Below, in pieces: positions 7,273 to 16,866 of a DNA stretch of 64,000 nucleotides (position 1 is its first letter; each line of letters starts with the position of its first letter). Made by a program: the position numbers and the translations under genes. Source of the DNA: Helicobacter sp. 11S02596-1 (GTDB lineage: Bacteria > Campylobacterota > Campylobacteria > Campylobacterales > Helicobacteraceae); the NCBI RefSeq assembly GCF_002272825.1, contig NZ_MLAM01000009.1, positions 1 through 64,000 on the forward strand, given 5' to 3'. The notes under the pieces were generated by a model. That model saw only the letters and a list, made by a program, of their open reading frames with translations. It had not been told where the DNA came from and made no database searches.

Positions 7273-8496
7273 TCAATTTTTGAGCGTTACGAATAAAATG
7301 CTAAAAATATGGTAACCATCAACATAGGCGTATTCGAGCTGGTAGCGATGGAGTGAGAGGATTTCACTCACGATAGAAAGCCCCAGCCCGTGCCCGCTGA
7401 TTGCCATCTGGGAAACATCCCGACAAAATGGTTCTAAATAATAGCTAATTTCGTGTTCGAGTTTGTCGCCTTTATTTTTGACGATAACTTTATCTTGGAG
7501 GCATTCGATCATTATTTTTTCATCTTTGGTGTATTTGAGGGCGTTTTCAATGAGATTTTTTACCGCAATGGATAAAAGCCGTAAATCCCCACGAACAATG
7601 AAATTTTTGCCAAAATTTACTTCGATACGATGTTCTTCATCAAAAAAGCTCGAAAGCGCTTCAAATATCAATGTTTCGCTCAAAAACTCTTCATTAGCGA
7701 TGATGATATTCCCGCTATTGACCCGTTCAAACTCAAGCATATTGTCCGAGATTTTTTGCATATCCAAGACATAATGTTCTAGCTTTTTTAATTCTTTGGT
7801 TTTGTTTTTTTCTAGGGCTAATAATAGCTTCATTTTTGCCAAGGGGGTTTTGAGCTCGTGCCCGATATTGCGCAAAATCAGCTCCCTGCTTTTAAGCATT
7901 TTGTAAATCTTATCACCCATAAAATTAAACGCCCGTATCAAATCGCCAATCTCATCTTTGCGATCAGTCGCCAAACTGCGGTCATATTTGCCTTTGGCAA
8001 ATTCTTTGATGGCATAGCTTAGCTTATTGAGCGGGGTGAGGAGAGTAAAAAAGATGATATAAAGAATCGCCAAAATCAATATAATAGGCAAGAAAAATAC
8101 CTTGAGGCGGTTTGCCTCCCAAAAATCGGTTTCGATATTTTTGACAACAACAAATGTATCGCCAAAATAATTCACACCAAAGCCGATTTTTTTGTCCGTG
8201 CGAAAGATTTTTATGCCGAGCATATCATCATTTCTCGCTTCGATGATTTTAAACGCTTGGGGCATTTCTTGCAAACGGGTATAGCCGAATTTTCTTACCG
8301 CCAACATCACGGCATTGAGATTGCCTGTGGTGTAGTTTGGCAAGATACTTTGGATAAATAGCATTGTTTCGTTCTTGATACGCTCATTTTGCTTTTCGGC
8401 AATGATTTTATCGGTCTGATACCACAATCCAATGACAAACAAAAATGCCATCGCAAACAAGATACTGAATTTGACACGCAGGTTAGCTATAAACAA
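7273..8496 (-). CDS. membrane sensor histidine kinase
   Basis: 407 residues: TM1 at about 8-26, a periplasmic region of about 105 residues, TM2 at about 133-156, HAMP, then a DHp domain with the phospho-acceptor His in GHELKTPLAK (about residue 215), and a HATPase with N-box NLIENALKYTK and G-box GHGLGLSIV. The order is that of an ArsS/CpxA-type kinase. Its start overlaps the regulator gene by 10 bases, and a small CpxP-like gene heads the operon, so envelope stress or acid/metal sensing is plausible; the actual signal is unknown. Confidence 0.88.
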   Translation of the reverse strand: MFIANLRVKFSILFAMAFLFVIGLWYQTDKIIAEKQNERIKNETMLFIQSILPNYTTGNLNAVMLAVRKFGYTRLQEMPQAFKIIEARNDDMLGIKIFRTDKKIGFGVNYFGDTFVVVKNIETDFWEANRLKVFFLPIILILAILYIIFFTLLTPLNKLSYAIKEFAKGKYDRSLATDRKDEIGDLIRAFNFMGDKIYKMLKSRELILRNIGHELKTPLAKMKLLLALEKNKTKELKKLEHYVLDMQKISDNMLEFERVNSGNIIIANEEFLSETLIFEALSSFFDEEHRIEVNFGKNFIVRGDLRLLSIAVKNLIENALKYTKDEKIMIECLQDKVIVKNKGDKLEHEISYYLEPFCRDVSQMAISGHGLGLSIVSEILSLHRYQLEYAYVDGYHIFSILFVTLKN

Positions 8497-9155
8497 AATT
8501 TATAACCTATCCCCCAGACTGATTGGATGAATTTGGGTTCTTTGGCATTATCACCCAGTTTTGCCCGTAGGTTACGCACGTGGGTATCGATACTCCGGAG
8601 CAAGCTATCTTCGTGAATCGCATTGATGGTGTTGGCTATGGCTTCCCTGGAGACAGGGTGAAGTCTGTTTTCGATCAAAAATATCAAAATATCAAACTCG
8701 GTATTGGTTAAATCCACAAGCTTATCGCCCAATCGAGCTTCACGCTTTTGGATATTGATAGACAAATCATCAAATACCATTTCTTTTGGCTTGAATCTGC
8801 GTAACATCGCATTGATTCGGGCAATGAGTTCAGCAGGCTCGTAAGGCTTGGCAAGATAATCATCAGCGCCTTTTTCAAAACCCTGGATTTTATTGTAAAT
8901 ATCGCCTCTGGCTGTAGAAATAATAATGGGAACTTGCGAAACACCTCTAATCTTCTTGCAAAGCTCAAAGCCATCCATTTCAGGCAATGTCAAATCCAAG
9001 ATCACCAAATCCACATTGCCAGAATTTTCTTTGAGTAATGCGATCGCTTTGCTAGGCAAATCCGTAGCCAAAACCTCAAATTTTGCCTGCTCAAGGTAGG
9101 TCTTTATCAATCCTTGCATTTCCAAATCATCTTCGATCAATAACAATTTTCCCAT
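8487..9155 (-). CDS. OmpR-family response regulator
   Basis: 222 residues from the ATG at 9155, chosen because AAGGAAA precedes it; the open frame upstream lacks a start with such a site. Receiver domain with acidic pair EDD near residue 8, phospho-Asp in LVILDLTLPEMDG, and the conserved Lys in LAKPYEP. The C-terminal winged helix ends in SVWGIGYKFCL, the typical OmpR-family hairpin. Partner of the kinase that overlaps its 3' end. Closest in layout to ArsR/CpxR; I cannot say which H. pylori regulator, if any, is the orthologue. Confidence 0.88.
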   Translation of the reverse strand: MGKLLLIEDDLEMQGLIKTYLEQAKFEVLATDLPSKAIALLKENSGNVDLVILDLTLPEMDGFELCKKIRGVSQVPIIISTARGDIYNKIQGFEKGADDYLAKPYEPAELIARINAMLRRFKPKEMVFDDLSINIQKREARLGDKLVDLTNTEFDILIFLIENRLHPVSREAIANTINAIHEDSLLRSIDTHVRNLRAKLGDNAKEPKFIQSVWGIGYKFCL

Positions 9156-9183
9156 TTCATTTCCTTTGTCAATCTTCCCTTTC

Positions 9184-9558
9184 TTAATCTTCTTCCCCAA
9201 AATCCTTGGATATTTTACTCCTTTGTTCCTCATTTAAAATGGCGTGCAAATCTTTTAAAAAATTTAAATCCAGCTCGATTTTTCTATCGTGAATGGTTTT
9301 CATCTTATTGGCAATTTCTTTGGTATCAAGTTCATTTTTGACAAAAAGTTGCATCATCATCGCATCGGCTTTTTCATTATTATGCCACCATTCTTTGAGA
9401 TCGTGGTGGTATTCTTTAAAAAGTTTTTTCACCTCTTTTTCTTGTTTATGGCTCAAACCCACTTCTTTAAGGTCTTTGTGGAGTTCATTGAGATCCCGCC
9501 AACTATCTGCAAGCAAAAAACTACCGACAAAAAACAAGCAAAAAAAGATTTTTTTCAT
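9184..9558 (-). CDS. small periplasmic CpxP/Spy-like protein
   Basis: 124 residues with a signal peptide (about 1-17, FVGSFLLAD). The mature part is almost wholly helical and rich in Lys, Glu and His, with an LNEEQRSKI stretch near the C-terminus that resembles the LTxxQ motif of CpxP, Spy and ZraP. Those proteins bind misfolded proteins or metal in the periplasm and damp their cognate kinase. It lies 28 bases before the response regulator, same strand, so it is likely an accessory feedback element of that two-component system. Family assignment rests on general character and one motif. Confidence 0.65.
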   Translation of the reverse strand: MKKIFFCLFFVGSFLLADSWRDLNELHKDLKEVGLSHKQEKEVKKLFKEYHHDLKEWWHNNEKADAMMMQLFVKNELDTKEIANKMKTIHDRKIELDLNFLKDLHAILNEEQRSKISKDFGEED

Positions 9559-9617
9559 CGCAAACCTCTATGGGATATTTTTCCAAAAAATTATAATCAG
9601 TAAGCTTATATATTTTG

Positions 9618-10307
9618 TCAATTATTCAGGGATTTTAATTTCACATAAAAATCAATCTTGGCATTATTACCCACAAATACCAAAAAATCTTCATTGCAAA
9701 CCTCATCATTGAGATTAAAACTCAGCTTCCAGTTGTCTTCAGATTTGATACCAACGACTTTGATTTCACCCTCTGTTGGGATTTGCCCTTTGACTTCCAG
9801 ATTGCCTTTTTGGATTTCTTCAATCGTTCTTTTGCCAAACGTATTCCCAGCAATCATTTTACACATCTTGAGATCCTCACTAATAATGCTGACCTCAGCT
9901 TTGTTGCTTATTAGCTCTGCTAGCAAGCGGTTGGCAACTTCTTTTTCAGGGTAGATCACCCTATCTGCGCCGATTTTTAGCAATATCTGCCCGTGAATCG
10001 GGCTGATGGCTTTGGCGATGATGGTTTTATTGCCAAGTTCTCGCAAAGCCATCAGGGTCAAAATAGAAGCCTCGACATTCTCCCCGATACTCACAATCAC
10101 CATATCAAGCTCAATAACACCCGCTTCTTCCAGGGCAAGCTTATCGGTAGAATCCAACACGTATAGATCCTCAATACTATCTTGCAAATCCCTAAAATTC
10201 TCTTTGGTATTATCACAAACGATGACATTTTCGCCCTCAACTGCCAGCCCTTTTGCAATATAAGACCCAAATTTTCCTAGCCCAATGACTGCATAACTTT
10301 TTTTCAT
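9618..10307 (-). CDS. ktrA: K+ uptake regulatory subunit, TrkA/KtrA type
   Basis: 229 residues. N-terminal Rossmann RCK_N domain with VIGLGKFGSYIAKGL and the acidic residue of the nucleotide site in VIVCD, then an RCK_C (TrkA_C) domain from about residue 140. A single RCK unit is the KtrA layout rather than the duplicated E. coli TrkA. It gates the adjacent ion-conducting subunit from the cytoplasm in response to nucleotides. Its start overlaps the end of ktrB by 4 bases. Confidence 0.88.
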   Translation of the reverse strand: MKKSYAVIGLGKFGSYIAKGLAVEGENVIVCDNTKENFRDLQDSIEDLYVLDSTDKLALEEAGVIELDMVIVSIGENVEASILTLMALRELGNKTIIAKAISPIHGQILLKIGADRVIYPEKEVANRLLAELISNKAEVSIISEDLKMCKMIAGNTFGKRTIEEIQKGNLEVKGQIPTEGEIKVVGIKSEDNWKLSFNLNDEVCNEDFLVFVGNNAKIDFYVKLKSLNN

Positions 10308-11674
10308 AATCTGACCTTTTCTGTAATGAGTTCTACCCGATGGCGTTTTGGGGCGCTAAAGAGTGCCAGTGAGAATCCCAATATGCCGATTTTTCCCGAA
10401 ATCATCAGCAACATAATGATAAATTTTGAAAAATCATTAAAATGCGCACTCAAGCTAAGTGTCCCGCCATTCCCCGTAGAAACGCCCACGGTGGCAAATG
10501 CTGAACCCACCTCAAACATAATGGGCAAGTATTTTTCTGCAGGCTCTGTCATACTCAAAAGAAAACTCGCCCCCAAGATATAAATACACGCAATCAAAAA
10601 AATCGTGATGGCTTTTTGGACATTGTTTTCATCAATGCCCCGATTAAAAAGCCGTGTTTTTGAATGCGTCAAGATCGCACGGCAAAATGCCAGCAAAATC
10701 GCTGCAACCGTGATTTTTATCCCTGCGGCTGTGCCACCAGGTGCGCCACCAACTATCATCAACAGCACAGAAAAAAACAAACTCGAATCGCTCAATGCCC
10801 CCAAATCGATGGTATTAAATCCAGCCGTGCGGTAATTTACCGAAGTAAAAAACGCCGCAAGAATCTTCTCAGGCAAAGAAAAGCTCTCAAAAGTCTTAGC
10901 ATTATGCCATTCAAAAACCAAAAGCATTACCATCCCTAAGACTATGAGAATCGCTGTCCCTGAAAGGACGATTTTTAGATGGAGAGAAAGGCGGATTTTA
11001 GAATCCGTATTAGGAAAAAACCGAAGAAAAAATGTCTGGATGATTTTTTGACGGATCAAAAAATTTAGCTCAACCAAAACAATATAACCCAACCCGCCCA
11101 AAATAATCAGCAGGCAAATCACGAGATTGACAATCACATCTTTTCTAAAATCTGCCAAATTTGTCGAAAACAACGAAAAACCCGCATTATTAAACGCTGA
11201 AATCGAATGAAAAATCCCAAACCAAATCCCCTCTGCCCCAAAGCGCCTAGAAAAATCCACACTCAAAATCACCGCCCCAATGCTCTCAATCACTACCACA
11301 TAAATAAAAATTTTTTTGATAAAATCAATCAGCCCATCATAAGAATAATGGCTCAAGACCTCTTTAAGCAAGTCTTTTTCACCTCGAGTGAGCTTTTTGC
11401 GAAAAAACACATACAACAGCCCGATCATCGTCATATAGCCAAACCCACCCATTTGGATCAAAATCAAAATCACCCCTTGACCTAATGGCGTAAAATCCAA
11501 AGCCGTATCCTTGACAATAAGCCCGGTGCAAGTAAAAGCAGAAACAGCCGTAAAAAAGGCATCCGAAAATGTGATATGCCCGTGATGAGCAAAGCTACTC
11601 ATCAAAAACAAAGCCCCTACCAGGGCAATACCAATATAGGTAAAAAGGAGTATCCTAATACTTTTTAGGCGCAT
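10304..11674 (-). CDS. ktrB: K+ transporter channel subunit, TrkH/KtrB type
   Basis: 456 residues, highly hydrophobic with four repeated membrane-pore-membrane units. Pore segments with the selectivity glycines are visible: FTCTGLI, FNNAGFS, YRTAGFN and TVGVSTG. Superfamily of K+ transporters. Together with the overlapping RCK subunit it makes a complete Ktr-type uptake system. The Ktr rather than Trk name is by length and by the single-RCK partner. Confidence 0.9.
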   Translation of the reverse strand: MRLKSIRILLFTYIGIALVGALFLMSSFAHHGHITFSDAFFTAVSAFTCTGLIVKDTALDFTPLGQGVILILIQMGGFGYMTMIGLLYVFFRKKLTRGEKDLLKEVLSHYSYDGLIDFIKKIFIYVVVIESIGAVILSVDFSRRFGAEGIWFGIFHSISAFNNAGFSLFSTNLADFRKDVIVNLVICLLIILGGLGYIVLVELNFLIRQKIIQTFFLRFFPNTDSKIRLSLHLKIVLSGTAILIVLGMVMLLVFEWHNAKTFESFSLPEKILAAFFTSVNYRTAGFNTIDLGALSDSSLFFSVLLMIVGGAPGGTAAGIKITVAAILLAFCRAILTHSKTRLFNRGIDENNVQKAITIFLIACIYILGASFLLSMTEPAEKYLPIMFEVGSAFATVGVSTGNGGTLSLSAHFNDFSKFIIMLLMISGKIGILGFSLALFSAPKRHRVELITEKVRL

Positions 11675-11688
11675 AAAAAATCCATTTT

Positions 11689-12702
11689 TTACAGATACCT
11701 TGCTCGCTCATATTGGCGAGGCAAGCTAATCTCTTCACCCAAGCTAAGCCCGGCTTGAATCGCCCAATAAGGGTTTTTCAAAAGCTCCCTTGCCAAAAAT
11801 ACCGCATCCACAGCACCCGATTTTACCAGCCGTTGTGCCATTTTCGCTTCAGTTATCAATCCCCCGCCGATACAATCAACCCCAAGGGCTTCCTTGAGAA
11901 TGCGAGCGGGTTCGATTTGATAGCCCGGATACACTTTAATATCTGTCTCAATCACCCCACCCGTGCTGACATCCAAAACATCAAACAAATCTTTGATGGG
12001 TGAGAGCAAATCGATAAAATCCATCACGTCATTGCCGTCTTTGTGATAATCCCGTGCAGAAATACGCAATAAAATCGGGAAATCTTGTGGCAAAACGCTA
12101 CGCAACGCCTCTAAAATCTCTTTTAAAAATCGCACCCTATCCTTGCCATACTCATCGGTGCGTTGATTGGAAAGTGGGGATAAAAATTCGCTGATAAGAT
12201 AGCCGTGGGCTGCGTGGATTTCAATAGCGTCAAATCCGGCTTTCACAGCCCGCATACCGGCGTGTTCAAAATCTTTAATCACAGCTTTAATATCGTTTTG
12301 CGTCATCTCTCTTGGCGTTTTTGATGTGGGCGAAAAAGCCAGTGCTGAAGGGGCGATCACCTCTTCGCCCTCGCACTCGCATTTCCTGCCTGAATGCCCG
12401 ATTTGTATCGCCATTTTGGCACCATATTGATGGCAAGCACTGACAATAGAAGCCAACCCTGCAATATGCTCATCACTCCAAATACCCAAATCCTCTGGGG
12501 AAATCCTGCCTGCCTTAGAAACCGCACTCGCCTCGATAATAATCAAGCCCACTTGCCCGATAGCACGGGTGAGATAATGGGTGTAATGCCACGCATTTGC
12601 CATCCCATCGGTGGCGCTGTATTGGTCCATTGGCGCCATCACGACACGATTTTTTAGCGTTAGATTTTTGATTTTCCATTCAGAAAATAATGTATTTTTC
12701 AT
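11689..12702 (-). CDS. NADH:flavin oxidoreductase, Old Yellow Enzyme family
   Basis: 337 residues, FMN-dependent TIM barrel. OYE landmarks: LKNRVVMAPM near residue 17, QIGHSGR, the substrate-binding pair in EIHAAHGYL (His-x-x-His), FLSPLSNQRTDEYG, and the C-terminal FLARELLKNPYWA. It is closest to the YqjM branch, but where YqjM has its redox-tuning Cys (MAPMCMYS) this protein has Asp (MAPMDQYS). The substrate is unknown; these enzymes reduce activated alkenes. A 69-residue unknown gene ends one base upstream of it. Confidence 0.87.
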   Translation of the reverse strand: MKNTLFSEWKIKNLTLKNRVVMAPMDQYSATDGMANAWHYTHYLTRAIGQVGLIIIEASAVSKAGRISPEDLGIWSDEHIAGLASIVSACHQYGAKMAIQIGHSGRKCECEGEEVIAPSALAFSPTSKTPREMTQNDIKAVIKDFEHAGMRAVKAGFDAIEIHAAHGYLISEFLSPLSNQRTDEYGKDRVRFLKEILEALRSVLPQDFPILLRISARDYHKDGNDVMDFIDLLSPIKDLFDVLDVSTGGVIETDIKVYPGYQIEPARILKEALGVDCIGGGLITEAKMAQRLVKSGAVDAVFLARELLKNPYWAIQAGLSLGEEISLPRQYERARYL

Positions 12703-12912
12703 CTAGACTTCCTCATATCGGATATAAAAACCTTTTTCATTATAAACCACATCAAATTTTTCACCACTTTTAAGATCAATAAGATAGCATTGCTCCAGTG
12801 TCTCCGCTTCTGCTCGCTGGATAGGAATCTGCCTGAGGCGTTGCTCCACCTCGCTAATATCCTCACACAATGCTGAAAACCCAAACATCATCAATTTATA
12901 CTGAAAATCCAT
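12703..12912 (-). CDS. small protein of unknown function
   Basis: 69 residues, soluble, acidic, no signal peptide or membrane span. The ATG at 12912 has AAAGG 6 bases upstream, and the stop lies directly before the start of the oxidoreductase gene, which argues for a real co-transcribed gene. The C-terminal half (LKSGEKFDVVYNEKGFYIRYEE) looks like a small beta-rich fold. I do not recognise a family. Confidence 0.6.
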   Translation of the reverse strand: MDFQYKLMMFGFSALCEDISEVEQRLRQIPIQRAEAETLEQCYLIDLKSGEKFDVVYNEKGFYIRYEEV

Positions 12913-13032
12913 ATTTTGCCTTTTACCAGTCGGTCACCATTTGGCTATTGATGTAAAATATTGAAAAACACTCTATCATAAAATGTTATATTTTGTTAAA
13001 ATCGCAAAAATTTCAAATCCCGCATAAGGCTA

Positions 13033-14583
13033 ATGATGAATAATTTTATACAAACTCGTGGGAGTGATAATTTCCACCCCCAAAAAGCAGATTTTGAAGA
13101 TGTGATTTTAAATCCAGGGGCTTCTTTTGGTGGTTTATACACATTGGAGCATATCCCACAAGTCGATTTTTCTTCTTTGGTTAATCTCGATTATGCCGAG
13201 CTTCTCAAACATATCTTTTCTGCACTTAATATCACGCTTGATGGGGATATATTGGATAGCGCGATTGGGCGTTATAGGCATTTTGATGATCCCACTAACC
13301 CCGCACCATTGGTAAAAATCAAAGAAAATCTTTATGTGCAAGAACTCTATCACGGCCCCACACGGGCGTTTAAAGATATGGCTCTCCAGCCCTTTGGTGT
13401 GGTGTTTTCTAAGCTTGCCCTTAAGAGAAACAAAAAATACCTCATCCTTGCTGCCACTAGCGGGGATACCGGACCTGCGACACTTGAAAGCTTTGCGAAC
13501 CAAAAAAACATCGCTGTGGTTTGCTTGTATCCCAAGGGAGGGACAAGCGATGTGCAAGCCCTCCAAATGACCACCCAAAATGCGAAAAATCTCAAAGTCC
13601 TAGCCATAAAAGGCAATTTTGATGATGCCCAAAGTATTCTGAAATCCCTACTCAAAGATGAGGCGTTCAAAACCGCGCTGAATGAAAAACAAATCCTTTT
13701 ATCTGCTGCAAATTCTGTGAATTTCGGACGCATTGCATTCCAAATCATCTATCATATCTGGGGTTATTTGCAAGTTATTAAAAGCGAAAAAATCGCCCCA
13801 AACAATGCGGGGAATTTTGATAAAAAGATTCAAATCATCGTGCCTAGCGGGAATTTTGGCAATGCTCTCGGGGCGTTTTATGCCAAGATGATGGGGTTGC
13901 CGATCGAAAAAATCATCATCGCTTCAAATGCAAACAATATCTTGAGCGAATTTATCCAAACAGGGGTTTATGACATCACCAACAAATCCCTCATCAAAAC
14001 GACATCCCCTGCGATGGATATTTTGAAAAGTTCGAATATCGAGAGGGTTTTATTTGCCCTTTTTGGTTCAAATCGCACACGTGAATTGATGGAAAGCTTG
14101 GAAAATAAATCCTATTACCAACTCAGCGCAAAAGAGCTTGCGACACTTCAAACGCATTTTTCGGCTACATTTTGCACCGATAAAAAATGCTGCGAAACCA
14201 TCAAAGAATCTTTTGAGGCGGGCTATTTGCTCGATCCCCATACCGCAACCGCACTCAAAGCTGCCAAAGAGTTTTGCTCGCATTCCCCTACTATCATCTG
14301 CTCCACAGCCGAATGGACAAAATTTGCCCCCACGATCACCCAAGCGATTTTTGATAAAAACTTCAGCGACAAAGAAGCCATTGAATGGATGCAAAAACAA
14401 ACCTGCCAAAATGCGAATAATATTGATGAAAGCAAGCCCAAAGGCATTGCAAAAAATATCGCCGTTCCTGATACAATCGAGCAACTATTTTCCAAACCTA
14501 TTATCCATAATGAAGTTTTGGATCAAAATGCTATCAAATCACATATCCTTAGCTGGCTTGAAGATAAGACTATAGAGGGATAA
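13033..14583 (+). CDS. thrC: threonine synthase
   Basis: 516 residues. PLP-dependent conversion of O-phosphohomoserine to threonine. Visible: the PLP lysine in GPTRAFKDMALQ (near residue 114), the substrate loop AATSGDTGPATLE, and the phosphate-binding IVPSGNFGNALGA. N-terminal start-up domain as in the long (fungal/E. coli type) branch. Two ATG codons stand in tandem at 13033 and 13036; the second has the better distance from AAGG at 13026. A hairpin follows the gene. Confidence 0.94.
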   Translation: MMNNFIQTRGSDNFHPQKADFEDVILNPGASFGGLYTLEHIPQVDFSSLVNLDYAELLKHIFSALNITLDGDILDSAIGRYRHFDDPTNPAPLVKIKENLYVQELYHGPTRAFKDMALQPFGVVFSKLALKRNKKYLILAATSGDTGPATLESFANQKNIAVVCLYPKGGTSDVQALQMTTQNAKNLKVLAIKGNFDDAQSILKSLLKDEAFKTALNEKQILLSAANSVNFGRIAFQIIYHIWGYLQVIKSEKIAPNNAGNFDKKIQIIVPSGNFGNALGAFYAKMMGLPIEKIIIASNANNILSEFIQTGVYDITNKSLIKTTSPAMDILKSSNIERVLFALFGSNRTRELMESLENKSYYQLSAKELATLQTHFSATFCTDKKCCETIKESFEAGYLLDPHTATALKAAKEFCSHSPTIICSTAEWTKFAPTITQAIFDKNFSDKEAIEWMQKQTCQNANNIDESKPKGIAKNIAVPDTIEQLFSKPIIHNEVLDQNAIKSHILSWLEDKTIEG

Positions 14584-14606
14584 AAATATGACGAAGAAAG
14601 TGCGAT

Positions 14607-14625
14607 CACAAGGCTTAAGCCTGTG
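14607..14625. terminator. hairpin between thrC and petC, possible weak bidirectional terminator
   Basis: CACAAGGCTT and AAGCCTGTG form a stem with one bulge between two convergent genes. No clean T run follows on either strand, so it may be an attenuator or merely a 3' stabiliser. A second hairpin with GGGAG/CTCCC arms lies near 14741-14758, closer to the end of petC. Confidence 0.35.
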
Positions 14626-14766
14626 AAGCACGGGATATAAATTAAGTATAAAAAGAATCTGTAAAAAACTATCAAGAAACCCCTAGAAAATCCAAGAGTT
14701 TCAAAAAATCAATCACATATTATGCAATCCAACACTTTTAGGGAGAGCAAGCCTCCCATTTTTAGG

Positions 14767-15624
14767 TCAGTGGAGATCTTTCCAGATTCTCCTTTTCCAA
14801 GCATACGCAAGCAATGCCATCACCGCAAAGAATATCATAATCTTGATACCCAAAGCATCCCTTTCAGGCTTTTTGCTATCGCCGACTTTTTGGAGATAGT
14901 CGATGACTTGTTTTTCTGCTTTTTCATCCAATCCTACACGAGGCATTGATGTGCCAGGAAGTGTCTTTTGGGGGTCATTGATAAAGATACTAAGGGTATG
15001 TTCGCCACGACTGCGAATCATCATCGACAAATCCGGTGCTTTTGCCCCCAAATATTTTTGCAAATCCTCTGCTGGTGTGAGGGCGTGCGTATTGTCATAA
15101 TCAACACTATGGCATCGTTGGCACGCTTGAGCAAAAACCTGCTTATCGCTAAGCTCTTTTGGAGCGATAGAAGCAAGATATGCCACGATATTAGAAATAT
15201 CCTCATTACTCATCCAGTCATACGCAGGCATTGGATAGGGATTAGCATCACCAAATTTATGGGTAAGCTTGGCTGCCTTGATGGGATCTTTGATGAAATT
15301 AGCCAAAAAGTTATGGTCAAATACCGCCCCAGCATCGGAAAGATCAGGAGGGACAACACCATAAGATTGTGCAGCAGAGGCATTATCCATCGGAGCAGGG
15401 ATATTTTGAGACTCGATACTATGGCAAGCGGTGCAATTTTCTTCTACAAGCGCTTTACCTTTTTGGGCATCGCCATTACTCAAATCAATCTTTTCAAGAT
15501 CGCTAAAAGCATAATCAGCAGGGGCAACTTTTGGGTGCATAATCGAATGCGCCAAAGGCTCTACACCCCAATAAATCACACCAATCACAACCACCAAAAG
15601 AACAAGGATTTTAAACTCTCTCAT
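14767..15624 (-). CDS. petC: cytochrome c1, di-haem type, of the bc1 complex
   Basis: 285 residues. One N-terminal membrane anchor (about 5-24), then two haem c sites, CTACH near residue 65 and CQRCH near residue 168, and a C-terminal membrane span (about 260-276). This is the two-haem c1 of Campylobacterota rather than the mono-haem mitochondrial type. It passes electrons from the Rieske centre to periplasmic cytochrome c. The start overlaps petB by 4 bases. Confidence 0.93.
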   Translation of the reverse strand: MREFKILVLLVVVIGVIYWGVEPLAHSIMHPKVAPADYAFSDLEKIDLSNGDAQKGKALVEENCTACHSIESQNIPAPMDNASAAQSYGVVPPDLSDAGAVFDHNFLANFIKDPIKAAKLTHKFGDANPYPMPAYDWMSNEDISNIVAYLASIAPKELSDKQVFAQACQRCHSVDYDNTHALTPAEDLQKYLGAKAPDLSMMIRSRGEHTLSIFINDPQKTLPGTSMPRVGLDEKAEKQVIDYLQKVGDSKKPERDALGIKIMIFFAVMALLAYAWKRRIWKDLH

Positions 15625-16856
15625 TGAACACCTCCTTTTTTTCTTTCAGCAATGGTAATGATAGGCAACACAATGAGGAGCAAAACCAAAAACACAATCG
15701 AAGCCACAAAACCAATGTAAATATTTATCCCCTCAGGAGGTAACTTGCCATAAATTGTCAAGACGATCAAATCCAACACCAAGAGCCAAAACCAAATCAA
15801 AAATGTGCCTCTTTGATGGGCGGGAGCAACCTTTGAACTCCGATCAAGCCAGGGCAAGAAGAAAAATATCACCTGGGCGATACCAAAAGCAATCAAGCCC
15901 AAATCCGCACTGAAGAAAAATCCTCTTAGCACCTCATAACTCCACAAGAAATACCACTCCGGATAAATATGTGTTGGGGTTTTGAGGCTATCGGCGGGGT
16001 CGAAATTCACCGGATCCATCGCAAAATCATAATGATAACAAACCAAATAAAAGAAAAATATCATAAATGTGCAGATGACAAAAATATCTTTTGAGAGGAA
16101 TACAGGCCAAAATGGAATGACTTTGGATTCTTTTTTCTTGCCCTCAAGGTATTTTTTTTCTTCAGCTTCAAAATCAAGAACTTCGCCATATTCGTTATTA
16201 ACGTGAGGGATACGGAGCGAATAGAAATGCACCACGATAAGGAGCATAATCACCACTGGCAACAAAAACACGTGGAGCATAAAAAATCGCGTCAAAGTCG
16301 CATCGGCAACAACATAATTGCCCCGAATCCACTCGACAACATCAGCACCGATAAAAGGAATACCACCAAAAAGATTGGTGATAACCGTAGCAGCCCAATA
16401 ACTCATCTGCCCCCAAGGCAACATATACCCACTAAAAGCCTCCGCAGAAAAGACAACAAAGAGTAGCATACCGCTAACCCAAATCATCTCCCTGCCATTT
16501 TTGTAAGAACCATAATAAATAGCTACAAACATATGGATATAGATAATCACAAATATCATACTCGCTGCTACAGCGTGGATATGTCTCCAAAGCCACCCAT
16601 AAGCAACCTCTTGCATAATCGTGTAATTCACACTATCAAACGCCATTTTTGCGTCTGGCTTGTAATACATTAACAAAAAGATCCCTGAAATCACAAGAAC
16701 CGTAAATAATGCGGTCAAAACCACGCCCATCGCCCATAAAAAATTTATATTTTTGGGAATCCAATATTCTGTCATCAAGACTTTTGTGAGCTTTTTGACG
16801 CCCAACCTCTGATCCAACCAGTCTATCAGCCCATCTGCTTTTTTGATTTCTGCCAT
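15621..16856 (-). CDS. petB: cytochrome b of the bc1 complex
   Basis: 411 residues with eight or more membrane spans. The two pairs of haem-ligating histidines are visible: GWLWRHIHAVAAS for the first of each pair, and HVFLLPVVIMLLIVVH region for the others. The Qo-site motif PEWYFLW is intact (in HIYPEWYFLWSYEVLR). Oxidises menaquinol and donates to the Rieske protein and its own haems. It sits 10 bases after petA and overlaps petC. Confidence 0.95.
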   Translation of the reverse strand: MAEIKKADGLIDWLDQRLGVKKLTKVLMTEYWIPKNINFLWAMGVVLTALFTVLVISGIFLLMYYKPDAKMAFDSVNYTIMQEVAYGWLWRHIHAVAASMIFVIIYIHMFVAIYYGSYKNGREMIWVSGMLLFVVFSAEAFSGYMLPWGQMSYWAATVITNLFGGIPFIGADVVEWIRGNYVVADATLTRFFMLHVFLLPVVIMLLIVVHFYSLRIPHVNNEYGEVLDFEAEEKKYLEGKKKESKVIPFWPVFLSKDIFVICTFMIFFFYLVCYHYDFAMDPVNFDPADSLKTPTHIYPEWYFLWSYEVLRGFFFSADLGLIAFGIAQVIFFFLPWLDRSSKVAPAHQRGTFLIWFWLLVLDLIVLTIYGKLPPEGINIYIGFVASIVFLVLLLIVLPIITIAERKKGGVQ

Positions 16857-16866
16857 TTCTTCCTCC

